Positions 1 to 8,425 of a stretch of 64,000 bases of DNA are shown piece by piece (the first letter of the stretch is position 1; each line of letters starts with the position of its first letter). Source of the stretch: NORP110 sp051251595 (GTDB lineage: Bacteria > Pseudomonadota > Alphaproteobacteria > Rhodobacterales > Rhodobacteraceae). The position numbers and the translations under genes were made by a program. Below the pieces are notes generated by a model, which saw nothing but the letters and a program-made list of their open reading frames with translations, did no database searches and was not told the origin of the DNA. The stretch spans positions 186,001 to 250,000 of the forward strand of contig JBPOFA010000005.1 in the NCBI GenBank assembly GCA_051251595.1, in the 5' to 3' direction.

Positions 1-104
1 TTGCGCGCAAAGTTTTGGAACAAAAGGCAAAAGCAGACGAGCGTTTCGCCCGGCGCTTCCAAAAGATCGTCGAGAAGCACGACAAAAACCTTTATGGCGA
101 ATAA
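1..104 (+). CDS. C-terminal end of an unidentified protein (5' truncated)
   Basis: Only the last 33 codons are present, in the frame that begins at base 3 and ends with TAA at 102-104. The peptide is strongly basic and charged (many Lys, Arg and Glu) and ends in Leu-Tyr-Gly-Glu, as an amphipathic C-terminal helix would. The smooth amino-acid composition, the stop placed just before a hairpin, and the absence of any other explanation for these bases support a real gene end. The family cannot be recognised from this fragment. Confidence 0.55.
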   Translation, partial: ARKVLEQKAKADERFARRFQKIVEKHDKNLYGE

Positions 105-116
105 TCGTCAAGGCCG

Positions 117-155
117 AGGGGCGGCACAAACACCGCCCGCCCCTTATTCGTTTAA
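117..155 (+). terminator. Probable intrinsic terminator of the upstream truncated gene
   Basis: An 8-bp GC-rich stem (117-124 pairing with 137-144, arm AGGGGCGG) encloses a 12-base loop, followed by a weak T-containing tail. It lies 13 bases after the stop of the truncated gene and before the next start at 182. The poor T-run makes this a moderate call. Confidence 0.45.
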
Positions 156-181
156 TTTCTGATATCCAATAGGTTGCCGCA

Positions 182-1333
182 ATGGTCGATAACGATCCGC
201 TTGATGTGAATGGACAGCTTTCGCACGACCACGTTGGTTTGACCGACACGTTCGCCACCCGTCGGTATTTTCGAAAGTTCGAGAAAATCACGGACTTCTT
301 GCGCGATGTCGCCAAGGAAATGACCGAAGACCGCAGCCTGTCCGCAACCGACGCAACGGTCATTACGAATTATGTGCAGGCCATTTCTGCCACCTTTAAA
401 TCGCTGTCGATGAAGTACCTGATGACCGGACGCCATGACGGCCCGGGGCTTGGCGCTTTGTCCTTTGACGCCCATGAAAGCGGCTTTCCCGTGTTCCGAG
501 AGCTGATGACAATGGCCAATGACGCGCAACAGGCCGAAAGACATCTGCGCGGCTTTATGTCAACGTCAGAGCTGAAAGACGAAATGGTTCACGAAATCGT
601 CGGCAATCTGAAAATCCCGACAAAGCTGCAATTCGCAATGTCGCAGCGGCTGTATTACCAGGGCCTGTTGTCAGAAGATTTGTTCTGGGCGCAAAACGAC
701 CCTCAGGCGATCTGGTTGGGCGACACGGATCGGGACCGGCGCGCCTATTTGCTGCACTGGGCCGTCTATGACACCCAGGTGAATTTGCCGACGATCTATC
801 TGCTGGAACTCGAAGATTCCGGACGCAATGCGCTGCCAAAGGATCAAAGACGCTGGCCAGAGGCGCAAAGCCACCTGATCGCGCAATCGGTCGCCGGGCT
901 AAAGCTGTTGACCATTGCCAAAGGGTTCGACCGCGACTTTGACGATCTCCACCCCAAACGGTTGCGCCGCATTCACGTCGGCCCCATGTATTCCAGCGCC
1001 TTTACCCGCCAATCCGGGCCAATCCGCACGGTTTTGGAGGATGCCAAATCACCCGAAGGCAATGACTGGGCGCTGGCCTGGACTGTCGAAGAACTCGCAA
1101 GTGAACGCGTCGAGCAGGAAAAAAAGGGCTGGTTTGGCCAGGTCGACAGAGAAATCTTTGCCCTGGATCCGTTTTCCGGCAAGGGCGTGGATACCGGTGC
1201 CACACGGACCGAACGGTCTGTCATCATGCCCCAGGCCCCGTACCAGGTTCTGGCAGAACTCGACCCGCCCGGATTCAGGGATGTCCGCAAATTCGTGGTC
1301 AGCCCGAACGGACGGGTTCTAAGTTACCGGTGA
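182..1333 (+). CDS. Conserved hypothetical protein, first gene of the AAA+ operon
   Basis: A 383-residue hydrophilic protein with no signal peptide or membrane segment, so probably cytosolic. I recognise no catalytic motif. It is rich in charged helices at the N-terminus (about residues 25-150) and has a more mixed, Trp-containing second half. The start is an ATG with only a weak AGG about 9 bases upstream. It lies 54 bp before the AAA+ ATPase gene and in the same direction, so it is probably the first gene of that operon. By position it could be a substrate adaptor or structural partner of the ATPase; that is inference from context only. Confidence 0.8.
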   Translation: MVDNDPLDVNGQLSHDHVGLTDTFATRRYFRKFEKITDFLRDVAKEMTEDRSLSATDATVITNYVQAISATFKSLSMKYLMTGRHDGPGLGALSFDAHESGFPVFRELMTMANDAQQAERHLRGFMSTSELKDEMVHEIVGNLKIPTKLQFAMSQRLYYQGLLSEDLFWAQNDPQAIWLGDTDRDRRAYLLHWAVYDTQVNLPTIYLLELEDSGRNALPKDQRRWPEAQSHLIAQSVAGLKLLTIAKGFDRDFDDLHPKRLRRIHVGPMYSSAFTRQSGPIRTVLEDAKSPEGNDWALAWTVEELASERVEQEKKGWFGQVDREIFALDPFSGKGVDTGATRTERSVIMPQAPYQVLAELDPPGFRDVRKFVVSPNGRVLSYR

Positions 1334-1387
1334 CACCTCGAAACATCAGATAATTGTCGAAGTAATGTTAATCAAAGTGAGCAAAAA

Positions 1388-3325
1388 ATGAACGTTCCCG
1401 CCGATCAGATGGAGTTGCGTGAAGAAGACATCATCAAGCATTACCAGACGGCTGTCGGAATGCTGGAAGGCATCGACCACACGCCGCGCCTGGCCACCCC
1501 CAAGGGTCCGGTCAAGGCGCCAGAACGGTCCCCTGGAATATCCCGCACCCGCCGGTTTCGTTCCACGACGCCAGGGCTTGTCACACGCTCTACCGCCCGG
1601 CCCGAAGGCGTTAGCCTGATCGACCGGATAGAGGGCGCGGATAGTGGCGATACGTTGGTCTTGCCGGTTCAGGCGACGGTGCTTCAATCTTTGCGACGCG
1701 CGATTTCTATCGGTCTGGCGGTTGGGGAAAGCTTTAGCGATCAGACCGGGTTGACGGGGCTCAAAAAGGAAAACCTGGAAGGACGTCTTCCCAGCAGCCG
1801 ATCCACCCAGTTTGCAGAACTGTTATCTGCCGAGGCACTTGCCGTTCTGTACAGCTTTGCCAATGCGACCGCATTTTTGCTGTCTTCCTCCGGCGGCGAA
1901 GGATCTGTGGAAATTGGCGGCGTCGAGGAAGTCTTGATCGACAACGCCCAGCTGGGTCTGCACGGCTGCCTGTGGGAACTTGACCAAGACCTGGAAGTCT
2001 TCGCGACAGACGAAACCAAACTGGTGCCAACGGTTCTGGCCTATTGCGAACAGTTGATGGAAAAACTGGCGATGCGGGCGCAGAACGCCCCGCGTGTGTC
2101 CCCCTTTGCGGACGCGAATTTCCGGGTAGAGGCTGATGATTTTACCCTGTCCGGGTTCAGCCCCGCGCGCCGCGGCAAAGGCTCTACCCTGACGATGAGC
2201 TTCAAAAAGCCAAACGAAGTCGTCGGCAACCACATCGCCAAATACCAGGCGATGAAACTGGCCAAAATGCTGATGGCCTATGACTTCGACCGTAAGCTAA
2301 ACCCCTTTGCCGAACTGGGCGGCTTCATTTTTACCTTTATGGGGGATGGCAAGCCGGGCACGGGCAAAACCACTTTGATCCAGATGATGGCGGGGCTGAT
2401 CAACGAATATTGCGCCGTCGCAGATTATCCCTTTCGCTATCAGAATTTTTCGATTGATCAGATCGACAGCTACCAGGGCAAATCCGGTCAAAACGCCAAA
2501 AGCTTTATCAACACTGTCATGGACACGAATGTCATCGGCTTTGGCACCGTCGACGACATCGACCAGATTGCGGGCAAGCGTGGCGACCGCCAGTCATCGG
2601 CCGGTCAGCAAGAAGTCACCGCCGTTTTGATGGAGGCCTTTTCGGGCGCCAACACCGTTGTGCGTGGCAATTGCACCTTTGGGATGTTTTCGAACTACCC
2701 CGAAAACGTGGACGATGCTTTGCGCCAACGGGCCGGGGCGCGGTTCTTGGTGGACGGGCCAAAAACGAAAGACGACTATATCGACATCCTGCATCTGTTG
2801 ATGGGCAAGAACCACGATATCCCCGTCGGGGATCACGACCTCTTTGCAGCCCAAGAAATCAAAAAGGCCGTGTCCGCCAGCTTTGACAGTTACAACAAAC
2901 CCCACGAAAAAGGCCTGCTGAACGTCTGGGACAAGGTGCAGAACAGCATCGGCGATCTGGACACGATCGCGAAAATGGGCACCTATCTGAAGGCGATCCA
3001 GGAAGCGGATGACCGTTTCACGGGCCGGGCCATCAAAAACATCACGGATGCGGTCAAAGTCCGGGCCATGGATTTTGAACTGCCCGACGAATGGATGGAA
3101 GACCCAGAGCTGTTCCTGTTCAAACCCTACGGCGTGAAAATGGACATGATCCGCGACATGACGCAAGAGATCACCCCAGAAATGGTGATCCAGGAAATCA
3201 ACCGCTATGCGGATTCAGAATTCCGCTACGCTGACAAGTCAGACGAGGCTGCGATTGAAAATGCAGTCCGGGAAATGGGCCGCATGGAAGAGGCGCGTCG
3301 CCGGTACGCGAAGGGGAACACGTGA
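1388..3325 (+). CDS. AAA+ family ATPase
   Basis: A 645-residue protein with a non-ATPase N-terminal half (about 1-300) and an AAA+ module after it. Walker A is GDGKPGTGKTT with Lys327. A Walker B-like segment ends in Asp389-Asp390-Ile-Asp392. A sensor-1-type Asn436 lies in a SNYPENVDDAL segment, followed by an LRQRAGARF segment (Arg446, Arg448, Arg452) where arginine fingers of classical AAA+ proteins sit. The family couples ATP hydrolysis to remodelling of a protein substrate; the substrate here is unknown. It overlaps the next gene by 4 bp. It has no HD or protease domain, so it is neither FtsH nor Lon, and the N-terminal domain is not one I know. Function beyond ATPase is not assignable. 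Confidence 0.85.
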   Translation: MNVPADQMELREEDIIKHYQTAVGMLEGIDHTPRLATPKGPVKAPERSPGISRTRRFRSTTPGLVTRSTARPEGVSLIDRIEGADSGDTLVLPVQATVLQSLRRAISIGLAVGESFSDQTGLTGLKKENLEGRLPSSRSTQFAELLSAEALAVLYSFANATAFLLSSSGGEGSVEIGGVEEVLIDNAQLGLHGCLWELDQDLEVFATDETKLVPTVLAYCEQLMEKLAMRAQNAPRVSPFADANFRVEADDFTLSGFSPARRGKGSTLTMSFKKPNEVVGNHIAKYQAMKLAKMLMAYDFDRKLNPFAELGGFIFTFMGDGKPGTGKTTLIQMMAGLINEYCAVADYPFRYQNFSIDQIDSYQGKSGQNAKSFINTVMDTNVIGFGTVDDIDQIAGKRGDRQSSAGQQEVTAVLMEAFSGANTVVRGNCTFGMFSNYPENVDDALRQRAGARFLVDGPKTKDDYIDILHLLMGKNHDIPVGDHDLFAAQEIKKAVSASFDSYNKPHEKGLLNVWDKVQNSIGDLDTIAKMGTYLKAIQEADDRFTGRAIKNITDAVKVRAMDFELPDEWMEDPELFLFKPYGVKMDMIRDMTQEITPEMVIQEINRYADSEFRYADKSDEAAIENAVREMGRMEEARRRYAKGNT

Positions 3326-3699
3326 TTGCAACTGCCCCCATTGGCTGGCTGAACACAGGCCTGCCCGTCGCGGTCCTCGCCCTTGCGGCGGTTCTGCTGC
3401 CCGGGCGGTTTGTGGCGGCGAACACACGGTCACATCAGGCGGTTGTCATTGCCATCGCGCTGACCGCGTTGGTCACGATCCTGCTCGGGGCAGCAGTCTT
3501 TGCGATGGTCTATTGGCTGTCCGGGGCTGGGGTTGCGGCTGCTCTGTCCGACGCCCCGCTGGCCACCACCCTTTACTTTTTCCGGCTTTCCCTCATGGCC
3601 GCGCTGCTATGGGGGCCGGTCCTGGCGCTGGTCTGGTTTTCAATGGCGCAATCCGTCGAAAAACGACGCGGGCAAGACATCGCAAGAGGTTCAGCATGA
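3322..3699 (+). CDS. Small integral membrane protein, about three TM helices
   Basis: A 125-residue, very hydrophobic protein with predicted membrane segments at about residues 8-27, 38-68 and 83-110 and a basic C-terminus (EKRRGQ). It starts with GTG inside a GTGA overlap with the ATPase gene stop and ends in an ATGA overlap with the next gene, which argues for translational coupling. No family recognised. It may anchor the operon's cytosolic proteins to the inner membrane; this is inference. Confidence 0.75.
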   Translation: MIATAPIGWLNTGLPVAVLALAAVLLPGRFVAANTRSHQAVVIAIALTALVTILLGAAVFAMVYWLSGAGVAAALSDAPLATTLYFFRLSLMAALLWGPVLALVWFSMAQSVEKRRGQDIARGSA

Positions 3700-5048
3700 G
3701 ACGTTTGATCGAAAAGGGCCTGATGTTCGGCAACCTGATCCCGGTGCGGTCTTCGCAACTGGTCGAACGCTACAACAGGGCTTTGAAACAGCTGACCGGG
3801 AAAACCACCAACCTATCGGATTTCCATGTGGATATTTCCGGCTATTCGCCCGAAATCGGCGACGAGCTTGACGATCAGCTGTACCTGAACCCAAACGGAT
3901 GCAATCGCGAATTCATCCTGCTTAGCACGGCGCAGAAAACCGCGCCCTTGTTGAATGCCAAGTTTTCGACCTCTCGACCGATCCTGCGGCAATTCATCGA
4001 AGAAAATGAGGCAGAGCTCTTCGCGCTGACCACCAAAGACGCTGTTGCAGGTGAACTTGAAAACTCTGTCTTCGACGTTTCATCGCCAGAGCGTCTTTTC
4101 GATATTCGCAGGATCACCGTCGAGGCGGATACAACCGATAGCCATGTAGCGGATGGGCAAAAGCTCGCAGAAAAAATCGACCGGTTCCGCACCCAGGACG
4201 ACGCCTGGTGGGATGATGTTCTGATTGCTGACATGATCGGCCTTGCCAAGATCACAGGCGACGTCACGCGCAACCCGATCGCGCTGGATCGTCTGACTGT
4301 GAACACAGGCGACTACTGGACATCGCATTTCGGCGGTCTGTACATTTTCCGGGATGTCGAACATCCCGCCACCATATCCGTCGGTCGCAAAGAAAAGCTG
4401 GGAAAACTGCCCACCCCGTATCTTTTTGATCTGCGCGACCGGAACATGATTGCACGGTTTCTGGAAATCAATGAGCTGGTCGACCCAATCGTGCGCGCCC
4501 GTAACGTGGATGCGGCTGCCATTCTTGGGCAGAAAATGGATTTCATCCTTGTCGAGGTTGCCGCGGATCACGGTATCGATCTGACGGGCGCAACGCGGCG
4601 TGACCTGCGGCGGCTGGCGCAACAATATTCGGCCTCTTTGCCTCCGGAATTCCACGGACTGTCCGCGCTGAAAAGATGGGTGGAAAGCCGGGGCGAATGG
4701 CCCAAGATCAGTTCTAACCATCCTGCCTATTTCTACATATTACGGGCGCGGCCCGGCAAAAACCGCGATCTGGTCAACCAGCTGCTGTCCGAGCTTAGCC
4801 TGCTTGACGTGCGTCAGCTGTTCATTTGCCACAAGCAATTGTTCTACAGCCGCTATGCAAAATGGCCTGAAACGAAAAAGGAATATGTGGCGAATTTCCT
4901 TGAACGCGAATATCAGGTGGATAAAGCCGGCACACGCGAAGCGTTGTTCGGCGGCGACGAACCGATGCAGGATCCAAAGTCACAGCAGGAACGCGATATC
5001 ATAGATATCGTTGGCCCCTGGGGCGCAGTCAGGAGAAACAGAAAATGA
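3696..5048 (+). CDS. Conserved hypothetical protein of the AAA+ operon (450 aa)
   Basis: A 450-residue soluble protein. The reading frame stays open upstream to about 3207, but that stretch lies over the ATPase and membrane protein genes; the ATG at 3696 forms an ATGA overlap with the preceding stop and is the best start. There is no signal peptide or TM helix. The N-terminal third has a YNRALKQLTGK-like helical start and an acidic stretch; the C-terminal half contains basic helices (about 320-410) and ends GAVRRNRK. No nucleotide-binding or catalytic motif is evident. It is coupled by 4-bp overlaps on both sides, so it very likely acts with the ATPase and the small membrane proteins. Confidence 0.8.
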   Translation: MRRLIEKGLMFGNLIPVRSSQLVERYNRALKQLTGKTTNLSDFHVDISGYSPEIGDELDDQLYLNPNGCNREFILLSTAQKTAPLLNAKFSTSRPILRQFIEENEAELFALTTKDAVAGELENSVFDVSSPERLFDIRRITVEADTTDSHVADGQKLAEKIDRFRTQDDAWWDDVLIADMIGLAKITGDVTRNPIALDRLTVNTGDYWTSHFGGLYIFRDVEHPATISVGRKEKLGKLPTPYLFDLRDRNMIARFLEINELVDPIVRARNVDAAAILGQKMDFILVEVAADHGIDLTGATRRDLRRLAQQYSASLPPEFHGLSALKRWVESRGEWPKISSNHPAYFYILRARPGKNRDLVNQLLSELSLLDVRQLFICHKQLFYSRYAKWPETKKEYVANFLEREYQVDKAGTREALFGGDEPMQDPKSQQERDIIDIVGPWGAVRRNRK

Positions 5049-5302
5049 ATTTCGTTCGCCTTGTCGTGTTTGGTTTCATCTTCTTGTCGGTTGTCTATTT
5101 GCTGGTCTCAATCTATTCCCGCTCCATCCGGCGAGAAAAGCTGGAGAATGAGTGGGACGAAGAAATCAAACAAGGCGACCGCGATGCTTTCATTGCTGAA
5201 GGCATGAAGGATTACGAAGGATCTCTGCGCAAAAAGCTGATCCTGTTGATATTCATTGTGCCCATATGCGTGGTTGCGGCACTGTTTATGATTGTAAATT
5301 AG
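5045..5302 (+). CDS. Small two-TM membrane protein
   Basis: An 85-residue protein with an N-terminal membrane helix (about 4-25), a charged middle stretch (about 28-63, rich in Arg, Lys, Glu and Asp) and a second membrane helix (about 64-83). The predicted shape is a hairpin with the charged loop on one side. It starts in an ATGA overlap with the preceding gene and is followed after 16 bp by the DUF1523 gene. No family recognised. Confidence 0.75.
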   Translation: MNFVRLVVFGFIFLSVVYLLVSIYSRSIRREKLENEWDEEIKQGDRDAFIAEGMKDYEGSLRKKLILLIFIVPICVVAALFMIVN

Positions 5303-5318
5303 AGTTTGGGGAAGACAC

Positions 5319-6005
5319 ATGGTGAGGTACATTAAGATTACGCTGCGGGTGATAGCGTTTGTTTTCGCCTTTGGTCTGCTGCATTACATCCTGCCGCAAC
5401 ATGACGTTGTGAAAATCACGTCAACAGAAATCATCCGTATGGATTTTTCATCGATGAATCGGTTGTTTTACGCACAATCTGATTCCGGCTCGCAGGACCT
5501 GACGACACGGGATGTGCGGCTGATCAACACGGTCAAAAAGAAGACGTTTCTTCTGGGCTTCTACCAGCGCGACGCCGAAGGCATCATGGTTTACCGGAAC
5601 GAAGACACCGGTTGGATCTGGCCGCCCTATTTCAAGTTTGACAGCTCTGATTTACAGGCAGAGGCCTCGGCGAATATTTCGACCGCCGACAAGGAACAAT
5701 GGGTTGTCATGACTCATTATGGATGGCGAAACCGGTTGCTGACGATTTACCCCAATGCAATTGCGATCCGCCCTGTGGATGGGCCAAATGTGACAATCAT
5801 CCCTTGGGTCAATATCACGTTCTTTGTCTTCCTGATTGTGGCCTATTTGTTCATCCGTTCAGCATGGCGTCAGTTCCGCGAACGCACCATCGATCCAGCC
5901 CTTGAAGACATGGAAGAAGCAGGTGACGCCGCCCGCGACCGTGCCTCGGGTGTATGGGGGCGCTTTACCGGCTGGCTTGGAACATGGCGCAGCAAGCGCC
6001 GCTGA
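5319..6005 (+). CDS. DUF1523 family membrane-anchored protein
   Basis: A 228-residue protein with a TM helix near the N-terminus (about 7-25), an extracytoplasmic domain, a second TM helix (about 162-182) and a basic cytoplasmic tail. Segments such as LHYILPQHDVV, YRNEDTGWIWPPYFKFD and HYGWRNRLL, and a Pro-Val-x-Gly-Pro-x-Val-Thr-Ile-Ile-Pro-Trp stretch before the second helix, match what I remember of DUF1523, a family common in Rhodobacterales and of unknown function. The start has a GGGGAAG ribosome binding site. It is the last gene of the operon, directly before a strong terminator. Confidence 0.85.
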   Translation: MVRYIKITLRVIAFVFAFGLLHYILPQHDVVKITSTEIIRMDFSSMNRLFYAQSDSGSQDLTTRDVRLINTVKKKTFLLGFYQRDAEGIMVYRNEDTGWIWPPYFKFDSSDLQAEASANISTADKEQWVVMTHYGWRNRLLTIYPNAIAIRPVDGPNVTIIPWVNITFFVFLIVAYLFIRSAWRQFRERTIDPALEDMEEAGDAARDRASGVWGRFTGWLGTWRSKRR

Positions 6006-6027
6006 TCCCGCGCCGCTTTACGAAAAC

Positions 6028-6066
6028 AAATAGGCCCGCTCTGTGTAAGAGCGGGCCTATTTCTTA
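6028..6066. terminator. Strong bidirectional intrinsic terminator
   Basis: A perfect 15-bp stem (6028-6042 with 6048-6062; arm AAATAGGCCCGCTCT) and a 5-base loop lie between two convergent genes. The arm ends are A/T-rich on both sides, so it can end the AAA+ operon on the plus strand and the aldehyde dehydrogenase transcript on the minus strand. Confidence 0.9.
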
Positions 6067-8421
6067 TTCGCCGTAGGGCACCCAGATGGTTTTGACCTCG
6101 GTGGCTTGGGCCAGAAATTCCTTTCCCTCCGCCGCAGCGCTGGCCCAGTCACGGGCCTGACCATTGTTCACCCAGGTTCTTTTCAGATTTCCGGCGCTCT
6201 CAGCCTCGATCACACGCGACAGGTCACTCGAAGAAAAGCTCCACACGGCATCAACATCCATATGCCCGGCCAGTTGGGACGCCAGTTCGCTGTGCGACCC
6301 GGTTAGAATATTCACAACCCCGCCCGGAACATCGGACGTTTCCAAAACCTGGTAGAAATCCGTTGCCGCCAGCGGGTAAGGCTGTGACGCAATCGCGACC
6401 ACGCGGTTGCCCATGGCGATGGCCGGGGCCACGGTTGAGATCAACCCCAACAAAGGCGCATCATCTGGGCACAGCGCGCCGATGATGCCAACGGGTTCAT
6501 TCATCGCCAAAGCGACGCCACGGATCGGCACGCCCTTTGCCGCGCCATCCCATTTGTCGGCCCAGGCCGCATAGCTGAACAGCCGCGAAACAGAGGCGTC
6601 AACCTCGGCTGTAGCAGACTTCGCTGTCCCGCCTGTCAGGTCGCGAATGCGCCCTGCAAATTCATCGGCCCGCGCAGACAGGTTTTCGGCAATGTAATAC
6701 AGGATTTGCGCCCGCAGATGTCCGGTCGTCTTCGACCAGCCCTTGGCCGCGCCTGCGGCCTCGACCGCGTTGCGAACGTCCTTGCGATTGGCCAGCGAGG
6801 CATGGCCCAACAGCTTGCCTTTTGTCGACCACACCGGCGCAGAATAGCCCCCATCCGGGCGCGCTTGCTTGCCACCAACATAAAGCTTGGCCGTCCGGTC
6901 AAGCCCCTCGACCACGGCGGCCTCTGGGGCTGCATTTGCCTTGATCGCCGTCAACGCCTTGGATTTTGCCTTGGGGCGGGTATAGGCCCGCAGACCTTCC
7001 CATCCGCCTTCGCGCCCAAACCCGCTTTCACGCACGCCGCCAAACCCGGCCGCCGCATCAAAAAGATTGGTCGCATTCACCCAAACCACCCCAGCAACCA
7101 GCTTGGGCGCAATATCAAGGGCGAGGTTCACGTTCTCTGTCCAGACTGTCGCCGCCAGCCCATAGCGTGTGTTGTTGGCCAGCTCGATGGCTTCTGCCGG
7201 GGTGCGGAAGGTCGTTGAAACCAGCACCGGCCCAAAGATTTCTTCCTGCATCAGTTGCGCGGCACTGTGCAGACCTGTGATCAATGTGGGCGGGTAATAG
7301 CATCCGGTTTCCGGCAGCGGGCTTTGCGCATGATAAACCTGCCCTTCGCCACCGCCTTCGGACACCAGCCGCTTGATCGTGTCCAACTGAACAGGGTCCA
7401 CAATCGCGCCGACGTCGATACATTTGTCCAGCGGATCACCGATGCGCAAACCATCCATGCGCCGCTTGAGCTTGTCATAGAATTTCTGCGCAACGCCCTC
7501 TTGCACCAACAGCCGAGACCCCGCGCAACACACCTGACCCTGATTGAACCAGATCGCGTCCACCAGACCTTCGACAGCGGAATCCAGATCGGCATCGTCA
7601 AACACGATATAGGGCGATTTCCCCCCCAATTCCAAAGTCAGCGCTTTGCCCGACCCTGCCGTCGCCTCGCGAATGCGGCGTCCGACAGAGGTTGACCCGG
7701 TAAAGGCGATCTTGTCGATGCCGGGATGGGTCACAATCATCTCGCCAACAGCACCGTCGCCAGTCACGATGTTGACGACACCCTTGGGCAGGCCCGCCTC
7801 TTGGCAGATTTGCCCAAACAGCAACGCGGTCAGCGATGTGTATTCAGCGGGCTTCAACACAACCGTGTTGCCCATGGCAAGGGCAGGGGCGATCTTCCAG
7901 GCCAACATCAGCAATGGAAAGTTCCACGGGATGATCTGACCGCAAACGCCAAGCGGCTCTGCATCGGGCAGTTCCGCGTCCATCAATTGCGCCATACCCG
8001 CATGGTAGTAGAAATGCCGGGCGACCAGTGGAATGTCGATGTCGCGGCTTTCGCGGATCGGCTTGCCGTTGTCCATGGTTTCCAGCACCGCAAACAGGCG
8101 GGCATGTTTTTGAACCAACCGGGCAAGGGCATAGATGAACTTTGCCCTTTCATGGCCCGAAAGCTTGGCCCATTTCGGCTGCGCCTTTCGCGCCGCAGCA
8201 ACGGCACTGTCAATCTCGGCCTGGGTCGCTTGGGTCAGCGTCGCCAGGGTCTCGCCCGTCGCAGGGTTGCGAGAGTCAAACCCAGTTCCGGGTTTCGTGA
8301 ACGCCCCATTGATAAAGTGACCGAACCTGTCACCACCATCCACCAACCAGGCCAATGCCTCTGCTGCGGCCTCTGGGGCCGGGCCATAATCCATCGTTTC
8401 AAAGATTTCGCTGACATTCAT
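6064..8421 (-). CDS. Two-domain aldehyde dehydrogenase, ALDH16-like
   Basis: A 785-residue protein made of a complete NAD(P)-dependent aldehyde dehydrogenase domain (about 30-510) and a second ALDH-like domain (about 540-785). The first has the general-base segment LELGGK (Glu264) and the nucleophile in GQVCCAG (probably Cys298), plus IPWNFP and FTGSTSVG nucleotide-binding segments. The second keeps the Rossmann-like pattern (NEPVGIIGALCPDD, AIAMGN) but has no catalytic Cys/Glu pair. This architecture is that of ALDH16, described from bacteria including Loktanella. The frame stays open upstream of 8421 into deoC; the ATG at 8421 lies 4 bp after the deoC stop and is the plausible start. With deoC next to it, acetaldehyde from deoxyribose phosphate is a possible substrate (inference). 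Confidence 0.9.
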   Translation of the reverse strand: MNVSEIFETMDYGPAPEAAAEALAWLVDGGDRFGHFINGAFTKPGTGFDSRNPATGETLATLTQATQAEIDSAVAAARKAQPKWAKLSGHERAKFIYALARLVQKHARLFAVLETMDNGKPIRESRDIDIPLVARHFYYHAGMAQLMDAELPDAEPLGVCGQIIPWNFPLLMLAWKIAPALAMGNTVVLKPAEYTSLTALLFGQICQEAGLPKGVVNIVTGDGAVGEMIVTHPGIDKIAFTGSTSVGRRIREATAGSGKALTLELGGKSPYIVFDDADLDSAVEGLVDAIWFNQGQVCCAGSRLLVQEGVAQKFYDKLKRRMDGLRIGDPLDKCIDVGAIVDPVQLDTIKRLVSEGGGEGQVYHAQSPLPETGCYYPPTLITGLHSAAQLMQEEIFGPVLVSTTFRTPAEAIELANNTRYGLAATVWTENVNLALDIAPKLVAGVVWVNATNLFDAAAGFGGVRESGFGREGGWEGLRAYTRPKAKSKALTAIKANAAPEAAVVEGLDRTAKLYVGGKQARPDGGYSAPVWSTKGKLLGHASLANRKDVRNAVEAAGAAKGWSKTTGHLRAQILYYIAENLSARADEFAGRIRDLTGGTAKSATAEVDASVSRLFSYAAWADKWDGAAKGVPIRGVALAMNEPVGIIGALCPDDAPLLGLISTVAPAIAMGNRVVAIASQPYPLAATDFYQVLETSDVPGGVVNILTGSHSELASQLAGHMDVDAVWSFSSSDLSRVIEAESAGNLKRTWVNNGQARDWASAAAEGKEFLAQATEVKTIWVPYGE

Positions 8422-8425
8422 CGGA

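Noticed and set aside
3207..3695. Open frame extending the 450-aa protein gene upstream by 163 codons
   Set aside because: This stretch lies over the ATPase end and the small membrane protein gene, has odd Cys/Arg-rich composition, and ATG 3696 forms a clean overlap with the preceding stop.
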